Shown: piece by piece, positions 17,765 to 26,408 of the stretch
Numbering within the stretch: position 1 is the first letter of the stretch
How the letters are laid out: the number at the start of each line of letters is the position of its first letter
From: Arcobacter siniprincipis
Lineage (GTDB): Bacteria > Campylobacterota > Campylobacteria > Campylobacterales > Arcobacteraceae
Direction: 5' to 3'
Length of the DNA: 64,000 nt
Assembly: GCF_048571125.1 (NCBI RefSeq)
Contig: NZ_CP182343.1
Coordinates: 1,736,001-1,800,000, forward strand
The notes under the pieces: model-generated
The model's database searches: none
What the model saw: the letters and a program-made list of their open reading frames with translations, nothing else
Told to the model about the DNA's origin: nothing
Made by a program: the position numbers and the translations under genes

Positions 17765-20467
17765 ATGGATAATGATAATTTAAGTGCAAAAAAAACGATA
17801 ACTGTAATAGATACATTTGGCTTTTTATTTAGAAGTTTTTACGCACTACCACCTTTAAAATCAAAAGATGGCTTTCCAACAGGATTATTAACAGGATTTA
17901 TGAATTTTATATCAAATGTTGGAAAAGATTTTCAAACTGATTATATTGTTTTTGCACTTGACTCAAAAGGTAATACTTTTAGAAATGAAATATACGATCA
18001 ATATAAATCTCATAGACCAGATGTACCAGAAGACTTATTAAAACAACTTCCCATCGCAATCTCTTGGATAGAACAGATGGGATTTAAAACGGCAATTAAA
18101 AGTGGCTTTGAAGCCGATGATATTATTGCCTCAATTGCTCATGATGCAAGAGAAAAAAACCTTGAAGTTAGAATTGTAAGTCATGATAAAGATTTATACC
18201 AATTGATTGATGATGATACAGTTTATTTATTTGACCCTATAAAAAAAGTGATAATAAATGAGGAAAAATGTTATGAAAAATATGGTGTTCATCCTAAACA
18301 ATTTACGGATTACCAATCACTTTTAGGCGATAGTGCAGATAATGTTCCAGGAGTAAAAGGAGTAGGTGCTAAAACAGCAGAAGCTTTAATAAAAGAGTTT
18401 GGAACTTTAGAAAATATTTATGAAAATATTGAAAGTGTACCAAAGCCTAGATGGAAAACACTTCTTTTAGAAAATAAAGAGATGGCGTTTATTTCAAAAG
18501 AATTGGTAACTTTAAAAAAAGATTGTCATTGCATAGATATTTTAGATGAATTTGAATTACCAAAAGAGAACCCAATCTTGATAATCCAGGATACTTTACT
18601 AAAATATGATTTAAATAAAATAGTTGAAAGAGTTCATCAAAATGGTCTTAACTATAAAACAGAACTTCCAAAAGTAAAAGAAAAAATAAATTATGATTTT
18701 ATATTATTAGATACAAAAGAAAAACTAGAAGAGGTAATAAATGCTATTCCTAAAGATTCAATTGTAGCTTTTGATACAGAAACGACTAGTTTAGATACAA
18801 AAATAGCCAAAATAGTTGGTTTTTCTTTTTCTTATGAAGATAATAAAGCATACTATATCCCAATAGCTCACAAATACTTAGGTGTTCCAGAACAAGTTTC
18901 ACTATCTGATGCTAAAAATGCTATTAATAAATTAAACAAGTTTAAATTAATTGTTCAAAACTTTAAATATGATTTTGACATTATAAAATTTAATTTTGAT
19001 ATTGAGTTAAAACTATTCGCTGATACTATTATCTTAGCTTGGTTATTAGATAGTAGTTCAAAAGTAGGACTTGATGCTTTAGCAAAAAACTATTTTGAAT
19101 ATATAATGATTGCCTTTAAAGATGTGGTTAAAAAAGGTGATGACTTTTCTACTGTTGATATTTCAAATGCTTGTAATTATGCAGCGGAAGATGCTTTAAT
19201 GACATATAAAATATACTTTAAACTATTAGAAGAGTTTAAAAAACAAAATTGTGAACATCTTTTAAAAATAGCAGATGATTATGAGTTTAAATTTATTGAT
19301 GTGTTAATAAATATGCAAAATAATGGTGTGAAAATAGATACGCAAATCTTAGAAAATCTTAAAATTCAAAATCAAGAGTATATTCAAGAGCTTACAAAAA
19401 AGATTCATGCACTTGCTGGAACTAAATTTAATATAAATTCTCCAAAACAATTAGGGGTAATACTTTTTGAAACATTAGGATTAACTGCTTCTAAAAAAGG
19501 GAAAACTGGATATAGCACAAATGAAGTTGTATTAAATAAATTAGTAGACTCACATGAAATTATTTCAGTAATATTAGATTATAGAGAAGCTTATAAACTA
19601 CAATCTACATATATAGAACCCCTTTTAGAATTGGCTTCTAAAGATAAAGAAAATAAAATTTATACTTCTTTTTTACAAACAGGAACAGCAACAGGAAGAC
19701 TTAGCTCAAAAAATCCAAACTTACAAAATATTCCAGTAAAAAGTAGTGCAGGTAGAGAGATAAGAAAAGCCTTTATTGCAAGAAATGGATATAAACTTGT
19801 AGGTATTGATTATTCTCAAATAGAATTAAGATTATTGGCTCACTTTAGTAAAGATAAAGCCTTAGTAGATGCTTTTAATAGTGATTTAGATATTCATAGT
19901 CAAACAGCTGTAAAAATATTTGGAGAAGAAGAAGCAAAGCAAAAAAGAAATATTGCAAAAACAATTAATTTTGGATTACTTTATGGAATGGGAAGTAAAA
20001 AACTAGCAGATACCCTTAAAATAACTCCCAAAGAGGCTAAAGTTTATATTGATTCTTATTTTGAAGCCTTTACAAATGTAAAAGAATATATGAAATCAAT
20101 TGAAGATTTTGCTTTAGAAAATGGATATGTTGAAACTTTAATCAAAAGAAGAAGAATATTTGATTTTAACACAGCAAATACAATGCAAAGAATAGGTTAT
20201 TTAAGAGAAGCAGTTAATACAAAATTTCAAGGAAGTGCAGCAGATTTGATAAAATTATCTATGATAAAAATCTTTGAAAAATATAAAAATAATGAAAATT
20301 TAAAAATGATTTTACAAATTCATGATGAACTTATTTTTGAAGTTAAAAATGAAAATTTGGATGAAATAACGAATGATTTGAAAAAAATAATGGAAAATAT
20401 ATTTACACTAGAGATACCTTTAAAAGTATCTGTGGCTATAGGTAATAGCTGGGGTGATTTAAAGTAA
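17765..20467 (+). CDS. polA: DNA polymerase I
   Basis: A 900-residue repair/replication polymerase that removes RNA primers and fills gaps. All three domains are present: 5' nuclease (1–~300, with FGFLFRSFYALPP and GVKGVGAKTA), a 3'-5' exonuclease that keeps its metal-binding residues (Asp337 and Glu339 in FDTETTSLD, and an AAEDALMTYKIY motif), and the family-A polymerase (GRLSSKNPNLQNIPV; Asp682 in DYSQIELRLL; KTINFGLLYGMG; IHDELIFEV). Proofreading therefore appears intact, unlike some family members that have lost it. The gene stands alone between divergent and downstream promoters. Confidence 0.97.
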   Translation: MDNDNLSAKKTITVIDTFGFLFRSFYALPPLKSKDGFPTGLLTGFMNFISNVGKDFQTDYIVFALDSKGNTFRNEIYDQYKSHRPDVPEDLLKQLPIAISWIEQMGFKTAIKSGFEADDIIASIAHDAREKNLEVRIVSHDKDLYQLIDDDTVYLFDPIKKVIINEEKCYEKYGVHPKQFTDYQSLLGDSADNVPGVKGVGAKTAEALIKEFGTLENIYENIESVPKPRWKTLLLENKEMAFISKELVTLKKDCHCIDILDEFELPKENPILIIQDTLLKYDLNKIVERVHQNGLNYKTELPKVKEKINYDFILLDTKEKLEEVINAIPKDSIVAFDTETTSLDTKIAKIVGFSFSYEDNKAYYIPIAHKYLGVPEQVSLSDAKNAINKLNKFKLIVQNFKYDFDIIKFNFDIELKLFADTIILAWLLDSSSKVGLDALAKNYFEYIMIAFKDVVKKGDDFSTVDISNACNYAAEDALMTYKIYFKLLEEFKKQNCEHLLKIADDYEFKFIDVLINMQNNGVKIDTQILENLKIQNQEYIQELTKKIHALAGTKFNINSPKQLGVILFETLGLTASKKGKTGYSTNEVVLNKLVDSHEIISVILDYREAYKLQSTYIEPLLELASKDKENKIYTSFLQTGTATGRLSSKNPNLQNIPVKSSAGREIRKAFIARNGYKLVGIDYSQIELRLLAHFSKDKALVDAFNSDLDIHSQTAVKIFGEEEAKQKRNIAKTINFGLLYGMGSKKLADTLKITPKEAKVYIDSYFEAFTNVKEYMKSIEDFALENGYVETLIKRRRIFDFNTANTMQRIGYLREAVNTKFQGSAADLIKLSMIKIFEKYKNNENLKMILQIHDELIFEVKNENLDEITNDLKKIMENIFTLEIPLKVSVAIGNSWGDLK

Positions 20468-20502
20468 AATAAAAAAGTTTTTTATTAAAAAATAATTTTC
20501 TT

Positions 20503-20531
20503 TTGACAAGAAAAATAAATTTAGCTATAAT
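20503..20531 (+). promoter_or_regulatory. perfect-consensus sigma70 promoter
   Basis: TTGACA (20503–20508) and TATAAT (20526–20531) with an optimal 17-base spacer, 31 bases before the ATG of the winged-helix response regulator. A full -35/-10 consensus is unusual in this AT-rich, -35-poor genome and predicts strong constitutive transcription. Confidence 0.85.
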
Positions 20532-20562
20532 AAAACTAAATAAATCAATTAAAGAGTAATGA

Positions 20563-21273
20563 ATGATTAAAACATTAAAAAATATTAGAAAACTAAATAA
20601 TGCAAAATTATTAGTTGTAAGTAGTGATTTAAATGTTAAAAAGTCTTTAGAGCAAGATTTAGATAATTATTTTAAAGAAGTTAGTTTTGTCTCAAATAAT
20701 AAAGATGCATTAATCTTGTCAAGCCAAAGTACTTATGACCTTGTAATTATAGATACTCAATGTGATGGTATGATTTTCAAAGATTTTTGTTTTGAATTAG
20801 CTGAAATTGCACAAACTCTTCCTAAAATAATAATTTCTAGTGAGGATAATAGTGAAGATATAGTTACAGCTGTAAATTGTAATTCATACACATTTATTTC
20901 TAAACCCTTGCGATTACAAGATTTAAAACTAGCAATTATAATGTGCTTAAATCAGACAAAAAGAGGTGACAAAGTTGAATTCCAAAATGGAATTTATTTT
21001 GATGAATATAGAGATCAGTTCTTTAAATCTGGTGGAGCAGCAATTGATTTCACAAGACTTGAAAAAGGCTTTTTAAAACTCCTTATTACAAGAAGAGGAG
21101 AAATTACTGATTATGATACAATAAAAGAAATTGTATGGAAAGGTAAAAATATGTCTATTTATACAATGAGGAATATTGTAAACAAAATAAGACAAAAAAC
21201 TTATTATGAAATAATTAGAAATCATTCTAATAAGGGATATGTAATTGACGAAACAGGTATGAAGAGATTCTAA
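20563..21273 (+). CDS. OmpR-type response regulator
   Basis: A 236-residue regulator with a receiver (about 14–130) and a C-terminal winged-helix DNA-binding domain (about 145–232; IYTMRNIVNKIRQKT as recognition helix, then NHSNKGYVID). Asp64 (VIIDTQCDG) is the probable phospho-acceptor, and Lys in FISKPLRLQDL is retained. The N-terminal acidic pocket is thin: VVSSDLNVKK offers one Asp instead of two, so phosphorylation may be weak or absent. No kinase gene is adjacent. It is driven by a perfect sigma70 promoter and followed by two small genes (18 bases, then a 1-base overlap), which may be cotranscribed. Confidence 0.88.
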   Translation: MIKTLKNIRKLNNAKLLVVSSDLNVKKSLEQDLDNYFKEVSFVSNNKDALILSSQSTYDLVIIDTQCDGMIFKDFCFELAEIAQTLPKIIISSEDNSEDIVTAVNCNSYTFISKPLRLQDLKLAIIMCLNQTKRGDKVEFQNGIYFDEYRDQFFKSGGAAIDFTRLEKGFLKLLITRRGEITDYDTIKEIVWKGKNMSIYTMRNIVNKIRQKTYYEIIRNHSNKGYVIDETGMKRF

Positions 21274-21291
21274 ATAATAAAGGGTGCCTAA

Positions 21292-21483
21292 ATGGAAGAA
21301 CTAATTTTGACAAAAGATGAATTAGTCGAGATGTTTGAAAATCATATTCTTGAAGACACTCAAAAAGGTTGGCTCTTTGATAAAAAAGTAGTAGAAATTA
21401 TTGCTTTACATGAAGTTGAACCTAAATATCTACAAGATATTACAAATGCAAAATATTATAAAATAATCCCGAAAGGTAATTAA
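21292..21483 (+). CDS. small conserved-looking hypothetical protein
   Basis: A 63-residue acidic protein (MEELILTKDELVEMFENHIL…) with no signal, membrane segment or known motif. It is predicted mostly helical. It follows the response regulator by 18 bases and its stop overlaps the start of the next small zinc-finger gene by one base, so it is translated from a shared mRNA. Codon use resembles the neighbours, supporting a real gene. Function unknown. Confidence 0.65.
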   Translation: MEELILTKDELVEMFENHILEDTQKGWLFDKKVVEIIALHEVEPKYLQDITNAKYYKIIPKGN

Positions 21484-21737
21484 TGTCACACTGTCCGTTC
21501 TGTAAAAAAAAGATTGCTATGAGCAAAGCATTTTGTTCAAGAAGTTGTAAAGAGAATTATTTTCAACTAATAGCAATACAAGTTCCAAAACCATTCTTAA
21601 AAAGAATATTTGTGTTTTGTGATCCTGAACAAAGAGAAGCAGAAATAGAAAACTTCGCTGATAGACATGGTTGGCGATTAGATTTATTAAAGAATAAAAT
21701 TGATGAATTAGCTATAGAACATGGTTTCACCAACTGA
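21483..21737 (+). CDS. small protein with N-terminal zinc-knuckle-like cysteines
   Basis: An 84-residue protein beginning MSHCPFCKKKIA … FCSRSCKENY: a CxxC followed by CxxxC, the pattern of a zinc ribbon or a treble-clef knuckle. The remainder is helical (RHGWRLDLLKNKIDELAIEHGF). I do not recognise a named family with certainty. Its start overlaps the preceding stop by one base (TAATG), indicating coupled translation with the 63-residue protein. Function unknown; nucleic-acid or protein binding through zinc is inference. Confidence 0.7.
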   Translation: MSHCPFCKKKIAMSKAFCSRSCKENYFQLIAIQVPKPFLKRIFVFCDPEQREAEIENFADRHGWRLDLLKNKIDELAIEHGFTN

Positions 21738-21810
21738 CTAGATTAAAAGAATAAAGAAGTTTCTAATTAACTACAAAATATCAGCATTTAAATCTTAAAT
21801 AATCTAAAAA

Positions 21811-22623
21811 TTATGATAATTTCTTTTTCATAATAAATAAAATTAAAACTGCTACAATTAATATACAAAATGATTGTAGCATACCCATTGTAAGCCATTC
21901 ACCATATAAAAATCCTAATTGAACATCTGGTTGTCTAAAAAACTCAGCAGTTATTCTAGCAGTTGAATAACACAATGCATAAATAATAGCTAATTGTCCA
22001 TCAAATTTTTTCCTATTTCTAAAATACACTAATATTAAAAAGATAACCAAACCTTCAAGGAATGCTTCATATATTTGAGAAGGATGTCTTAAAACACCAT
22101 CGACATATATTCCCCAAGGTAAGTCTGTAACTCTTCCTACAAGCTCTTGATTAAAGAAGTTTCCAAATCTACCAAATATATATCCAAAACTAATTCCTAG
22201 AACTGCAATATCAGTTATAAACCAAAAAGAGATTTTATTTTTTTTACAAAAAAGAAGAGAAGCAATTAAAAAACCAATAAAAGCTCCATGATAACTCATT
22301 CCTGAAATTCCAACATATGTTCCATCAACAAAGGGATTAAATATTTGCCATGGATGAGTTAAATAATATTTAGTATGTGTATCATAAAATAAGACATATC
22401 CTATTCTTGCACCCAAAATTACTCCGATCTCTGCCCACCAAATATATGAATCAAAAATCTCTTGTTTGATATTTATTTTGTCATAGTTTATAAACCATTT
22501 AGCAACATAAATTGCACTTAATAATGCAAGAGCATACATAATCCCATACCAATGAACTGAAACAGGACCTAAATGAAATGCTATTGGGTTAAACTGAGAA
22601 TAAATATTTTGCCAAAACTCCAT
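21811..22623 (-). CDS. lgt: prolipoprotein diacylglyceryl transferase
   Basis: A 270-residue inner-membrane enzyme with about seven hydrophobic segments. It transfers diacylglycerol from phosphatidylglycerol to the lipobox Cys of prolipoproteins. The Lgt signature GRFGNFFNQELVG is present near residue 150–162, as are HWYGIMYALA at the N-terminus and RHPSQIYEAFLEG. It is the last gene of the argF–hemN–Fe-S–lgt series, its start overlapping the upstream stop by one base. Confidence 0.96.
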   Translation of the reverse strand: MEFWQNIYSQFNPIAFHLGPVSVHWYGIMYALALLSAIYVAKWFINYDKINIKQEIFDSYIWWAEIGVILGARIGYVLFYDTHTKYYLTHPWQIFNPFVDGTYVGISGMSYHGAFIGFLIASLLFCKKNKISFWFITDIAVLGISFGYIFGRFGNFFNQELVGRVTDLPWGIYVDGVLRHPSQIYEAFLEGLVIFLILVYFRNRKKFDGQLAIIYALCYSTARITAEFFRQPDVQLGFLYGEWLTMGMLQSFCILIVAVLILFIMKKKLS

Positions 22624-23921
22624 TAATCTAATGCCTCAGCTATCAATTCAATTGGATTTTTAAATACAACATCAACATCTGCTTGATACAAAGAATTTGT
22701 AATTTGCATTCTACAGGCACTACATTCTGCACTTACAACTTGAGCTTTAGTCTCTTTTATCATTGCAGCTTTTGGAGCACCTGCTGCTTTTGCGAAGTCA
22801 TATTTTTCTGTTTGCATAGTAACTCCTCCAAAACCACAACATCTATTTGAATCACTCATTTCTGTTAAAATATAATTTTGTTTTAATAAATCTCTTGGCT
22901 CTTTCCAAACATTTTGCATCTTTTTAGCATGACAGGGATCATGATAAGTTACTACATCATCAATTTTTTTACCAGAGTTTGCTAGTACTTCTTTTAATTT
23001 TGTATTATTCTCAAGCCATTTTGTAGCCATAAACACTTTTTTAGATAGTTTTACAGCTCTTGCTTTCCACTGGGGTTGATTGTATAAATAATGTTCCCAA
23101 TCTTGATTTATCATTGCACTACAGGTAGCTTCAGGAATAATTATGGCATCAACATCATCAATCCAAGTTTCAAAATACTCTATATTTTTTTTAACTAAGT
23201 AATCAACAGTATCAAAATCACCTGTAAAATATGCAGGTGCACCACAGCATAATTGTTTTTTAGGAATAAAAATATCTATTTCTAATTTTTTTAAAATATC
23301 AACTAAACTATCACCAATATTTGTATAACTATAATTTCCCATACAACCAATAAAAATAGCAACTCTATTTTTGATATTAGTATCTTTATTTACAACATTT
23401 GCAGGTATATTTTCCGGATATTTATTTAAAAATGTTCTTTTATCTGCATAAGGTAAGGCTCTATCTTTTTTTACAATTGGTAAAGAAAATCTAGGAACAG
23501 CTGAACTACTTTTTTCTTCTATTTTTATAGCACATGTTTGAAACATCCATCCAAGTTTAGACATAAAGTCCATAATCTTTCTATGTCTTAACAAAAAGAA
23601 AAAAGCTCTTTTATACCAAGCTATTCCATATTTTTTGGCAATATCAGAACGAACTTGCTCAATAATCATATCTGTTGGTAAGTCATTTGGACAAACTTCA
23701 ACACAGTTTGTACATAAAAAACAGCTTTCGAATATATCTTTTGCTGTTTTATCTAACTCTAATTCATTTCTCTCATATGCACCTAATAAATCAATAAATC
23801 CTCTTGGACTTGTTGCTTCATCTTGATTTATATTAAATATTGTACATACAGGTTTACATTTTCCACATTTAACACAATCATCGCTAATGCTTGTATAATC
23901 AAATTTATTAATTTCTTTCAT
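22623..23921 (-). CDS. (Fe-S)-binding CCG-domain oxidoreductase subunit
   Basis: A 432-residue protein related to GlcF/GlpC/HdrD-type subunits. Two [4Fe-4S] ferredoxin motifs are near the N-terminus (CVKCGKCKPVC at about 16–26, CFLCTNCVEVCP at about 67–78). Two cysteine-rich CCG domains follow (CMGNYSYTN … CCGAPA, and HDPCHAKK … CCGFGG … CSACRM), which in relatives carry electrons or bind an unusual cluster. No flavin subunit lies beside it, so its electron donor (glycolate, lactate, glycerol-3-phosphate or another) cannot be named. It lies in an operon with hemN and lgt, with one-base overlaps on both sides. Confidence 0.85.
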   Translation of the reverse strand: MKEINKFDYTSISDDCVKCGKCKPVCTIFNINQDEATSPRGFIDLLGAYERNELELDKTAKDIFESCFLCTNCVEVCPNDLPTDMIIEQVRSDIAKKYGIAWYKRAFFFLLRHRKIMDFMSKLGWMFQTCAIKIEEKSSSAVPRFSLPIVKKDRALPYADKRTFLNKYPENIPANVVNKDTNIKNRVAIFIGCMGNYSYTNIGDSLVDILKKLEIDIFIPKKQLCCGAPAYFTGDFDTVDYLVKKNIEYFETWIDDVDAIIIPEATCSAMINQDWEHYLYNQPQWKARAVKLSKKVFMATKWLENNTKLKEVLANSGKKIDDVVTYHDPCHAKKMQNVWKEPRDLLKQNYILTEMSDSNRCCGFGGVTMQTEKYDFAKAAGAPKAAMIKETKAQVVSAECSACRMQITNSLYQADVDVVFKNPIELIAEALD

Positions 23922-25300
23922 TATATAGTTTTACTAAACCTTCTTTTATTTTCAGGAATTTTTTTCAAATAAGCATCAAAAGGCATACAAATGTTTCTTA
24001 TTAGCATTGCACCTGTGGGGTTTACTTTTATAAACTCTTTATCTAATGTCATTAGTTCAGCTTCAATAAACTCATCTAAAGCATTCACATCTTCTTTGAA
24101 GTATTCAAAAAAATCAATATGGAACTTCTCTTCAACTCTTTTAATATTTAAAGAGAAATTACTCATAAGTTCCATAATTACGAATTGTCTTAGTTGGTCA
24201 TCTGCACTTAATTTATAACCTTTAAATGTAGGTAGTTTACCATTATCTAAAGCCTCTTCATAATGTTTTAAATCTTTATAATTTTGTGCATAATAATCAA
24301 CCCCATCACCAATTGATGTAACACCAATACCTATTAAATCAGCTCCACCTTTAGTAGTGTAACCTTGAAAATTTCGATGTAATTCCCCTTTTTCAATTGC
24401 TTTAAAAAGTTCATCATTTTCTTTTGCAAAATGATCCATACCTACCATTTTATAACCATTACTAGTAAAAAAATCAATAGTATCTTTTAAAATAAGTAGT
24501 TTTTCACTAGGTGGAGCAAAAGTAGTTTCATCAAACTTCCTCATAGTCTTCATAAGCCAAGGAACATGTGCATAATTAAATACTGCAAATCTATCTGCAT
24601 CAAGTTTTACTATTTTACGAAGTGTTTCATTAAATGTTTCTCTATTTTGATGTGGTAAACCATAAATCAAATCTATATTTATAGATTTGATTCCAGCTTC
24701 CCTAGCTATATTCACAACATTTTGAGTTGTTTCATATGGTTGGATTCTATGAATTGTCTTTTGAACTTCTTCATCTAAATCTTGAACTCCAAAACTAAGT
24801 CTATTACAGCCACCTTTTTTAAGAACATCCATGTGCTCTTTTGTAAAATATCTTGGATCCACTTCACATGAGATTTCAGCATCACTACTAAAGTTTGGAA
24901 AACTTCTTTTTATCATAGTAAAAACTTCATCTAATTGTTCAGGAGAAAAATATGTTGGTGTTCCTCCACCAAAGTGCATTTGAGTCACTAATCTTGAGGT
25001 ATCTAACTTCTTTTCTAGTAGTTTTAACTCTTTTTGCAAGTACTTTAAATATCTTACTTTTTTATCTTCTTTAGATGTGAAAATAACATTACATCCACAG
25101 AAATAACAGGCACTTCTACAAAATGGAAGATGAAGATACAATGAAAGATTTCTTGATGAATCTTGTTTTGAAAAAATATCTATTAAATCATCTTGTGAAA
25201 ATTCTTCTGTAAACTCAGGAGCTGTTGGATATGAAGTATATCTAGGTCCTGGCTTTGAGTATTTTTCGAATTTTTTAAAATCAATCATTTCTTTTTCCAT
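23921..25300 (-). CDS. hemN: oxygen-independent coproporphyrinogen III oxidase
   Basis: A 459-residue radical-SAM enzyme converting coproporphyrinogen III to protoporphyrinogen IX without oxygen. The cluster motif is CRSACYFCGC with Cys61, Cys65, Cys68 and the extra Cys70 characteristic of true HemN. PRYTSYPTAPEF near the N-terminus and GGGTPTYFSPEQ are also diagnostic. Translation may begin at 25300 or at the ATG four codons inside (MIDFKKF); the upstream start overlaps argF by 20 bases. Other haem genes in the window are hemB and a hemD fusion, all unlinked. Confidence 0.95.
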   Translation of the reverse strand: MEKEMIDFKKFEKYSKPGPRYTSYPTAPEFTEEFSQDDLIDIFSKQDSSRNLSLYLHLPFCRSACYFCGCNVIFTSKEDKKVRYLKYLQKELKLLEKKLDTSRLVTQMHFGGGTPTYFSPEQLDEVFTMIKRSFPNFSSDAEISCEVDPRYFTKEHMDVLKKGGCNRLSFGVQDLDEEVQKTIHRIQPYETTQNVVNIAREAGIKSINIDLIYGLPHQNRETFNETLRKIVKLDADRFAVFNYAHVPWLMKTMRKFDETTFAPPSEKLLILKDTIDFFTSNGYKMVGMDHFAKENDELFKAIEKGELHRNFQGYTTKGGADLIGIGVTSIGDGVDYYAQNYKDLKHYEEALDNGKLPTFKGYKLSADDQLRQFVIMELMSNFSLNIKRVEEKFHIDFFEYFKEDVNALDEFIEAELMTLDKEFIKVNPTGAMLIRNICMPFDAYLKKIPENKRRFSKTI

Positions 25301-26207
25301 CTAACCAAACCATAACACCTTTTTGTGCATGTAGTCTATTTTCAGCTTCTTCAAATACTTTACTTTGAGGTCCTTCAAATACCTCTTCAGATACTTCATA
25401 TTCTCTATATGCAGGTAAACAGTGTAAGAAAATAGCATCATTAGTTGCATAAGACATAAGCTTTGTATCTACAATATAACCTTCAAAATCTTTTACTCTT
25501 TTTTCTTTTTCATCTTCTTGTCCCATTGATACCCAAGTATCAGTTGTAACAACAGTTGCATCTTTTATAGCTTCAATTGGATCATTTCCAATTATTATTT
25601 TTGCACCTGATTCTTTTGCAAATTCTAAAGCTTTATTTAAAATCTCTTGTTTAACTTCATAACCTTTAGGAGTAGCAATTCTAAGTTCAAATCCAAGTTT
25701 TGATGCTAACATAAGCCATGAATGGGCTAAATTATTTCCATCTCCAACATATGCAGCAATCAAATCTTTATCTTTGCCTTCTTCCATAATTGTCATATAA
25801 TCAGCCATAAGTTGTACTGGATGAAAATCATCAGTTAGTCCATTTATAACAGGTACTTTTGAATATTTTGTAAACTCTTCAAGCTTTGAGTGTTCAAAGG
25901 TTCTAATCATCACCATATCAACCATTCTTGAAATAACTCGTGAAGTATCACTCATTGGTTCACCTCGTCCTAGTTGTATATCATTTGATGATAAGAATAG
26001 TCCTATCCCACCTAATTGATAAATACCTGTCTCAAAAGATACTCTTGTTCTTGTTGAACTTTTTTCAAAAATCATTCCAAGTACTTGTTTAGGTAAATAC
26101 TCTTTAAAATTTCTTTGTTTTGTTTCAGCTTTTATTTGCTTTGATAGTTCTAGAATTTCTAATAATTCTTCTTTACTAAAATCTGCAATTGTTAAGAAAT
26201 GTCTCAT
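25281..26207 (-). CDS. argF: ornithine carbamoyltransferase
   Basis: A 308-residue enzyme forming citrulline from ornithine and carbamoyl phosphate. The carbamoyl-phosphate loop SSTRTRVSF is at about 50–58, and FHPVQLMADYMT, the ornithine-binding region near WVSMGQE, and HCLPA (about 264) are present. Length is that of anabolic OTCs. It heads a tight minus-strand operon continuing into hemN, an Fe-S protein and lgt, and diverges from nrdD across a 201-base control region. Confidence 0.96.
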   Translation of the reverse strand: MRHFLTIADFSKEELLEILELSKQIKAETKQRNFKEYLPKQVLGMIFEKSSTRTRVSFETGIYQLGGIGLFLSSNDIQLGRGEPMSDTSRVISRMVDMVMIRTFEHSKLEEFTKYSKVPVINGLTDDFHPVQLMADYMTIMEEGKDKDLIAAYVGDGNNLAHSWLMLASKLGFELRIATPKGYEVKQEILNKALEFAKESGAKIIIGNDPIEAIKDATVVTTDTWVSMGQEDEKEKRVKDFEGYIVDTKLMSYATNDAIFLHCLPAYREYEVSEEVFEGPQSKVFEEAENRLHAQKGVMVWLDGKRND

Positions 26208-26344
26208 TCTAATCCCTTGTTTTTATAAAAGCAAATATTATATTAGAATTGGCTTTATTTTAAACTTAATTATTAATATAGTTTACTTAAAAAATATAAA
26301 TAAATTTCTTGTGAAAAGACCTTAAAATGACACTTTAGTGACTT

Positions 26345-26380
26345 TTTAAGTAATGACAAATTAAGACAATATTACTTAAA
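26345..26380. promoter_or_regulatory. perfect inverted repeat in the argF–nrdD intergenic region
   Basis: TTTAAGTAAT (26345–26354) is repeated as its exact reverse complement ATTACTTAAA (26371–26380) with a 16-base spacer, ending 28 bases before the nrdD ATG. It does not match the NrdR box or the FNR consensus as I know them. The arms could bind a dimer, or fold in the nrdD leader. The rest of the 201-base region is AT-rich; GGGAAG ahead of the nrdD ATG is the likely ribosome binding site. Confidence 0.5.
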
Positions 26381-26408
26381 CTTTGCTTATTAGATTTAAG
26401 GGAAGAAA

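Noticed and set aside
20465..20490. A/T-only inverted repeat after polA resembling a terminator
   Set aside because: The stem consists only of A:T pairs with almost no loop; such sequences occur by chance in this AT-rich DNA.
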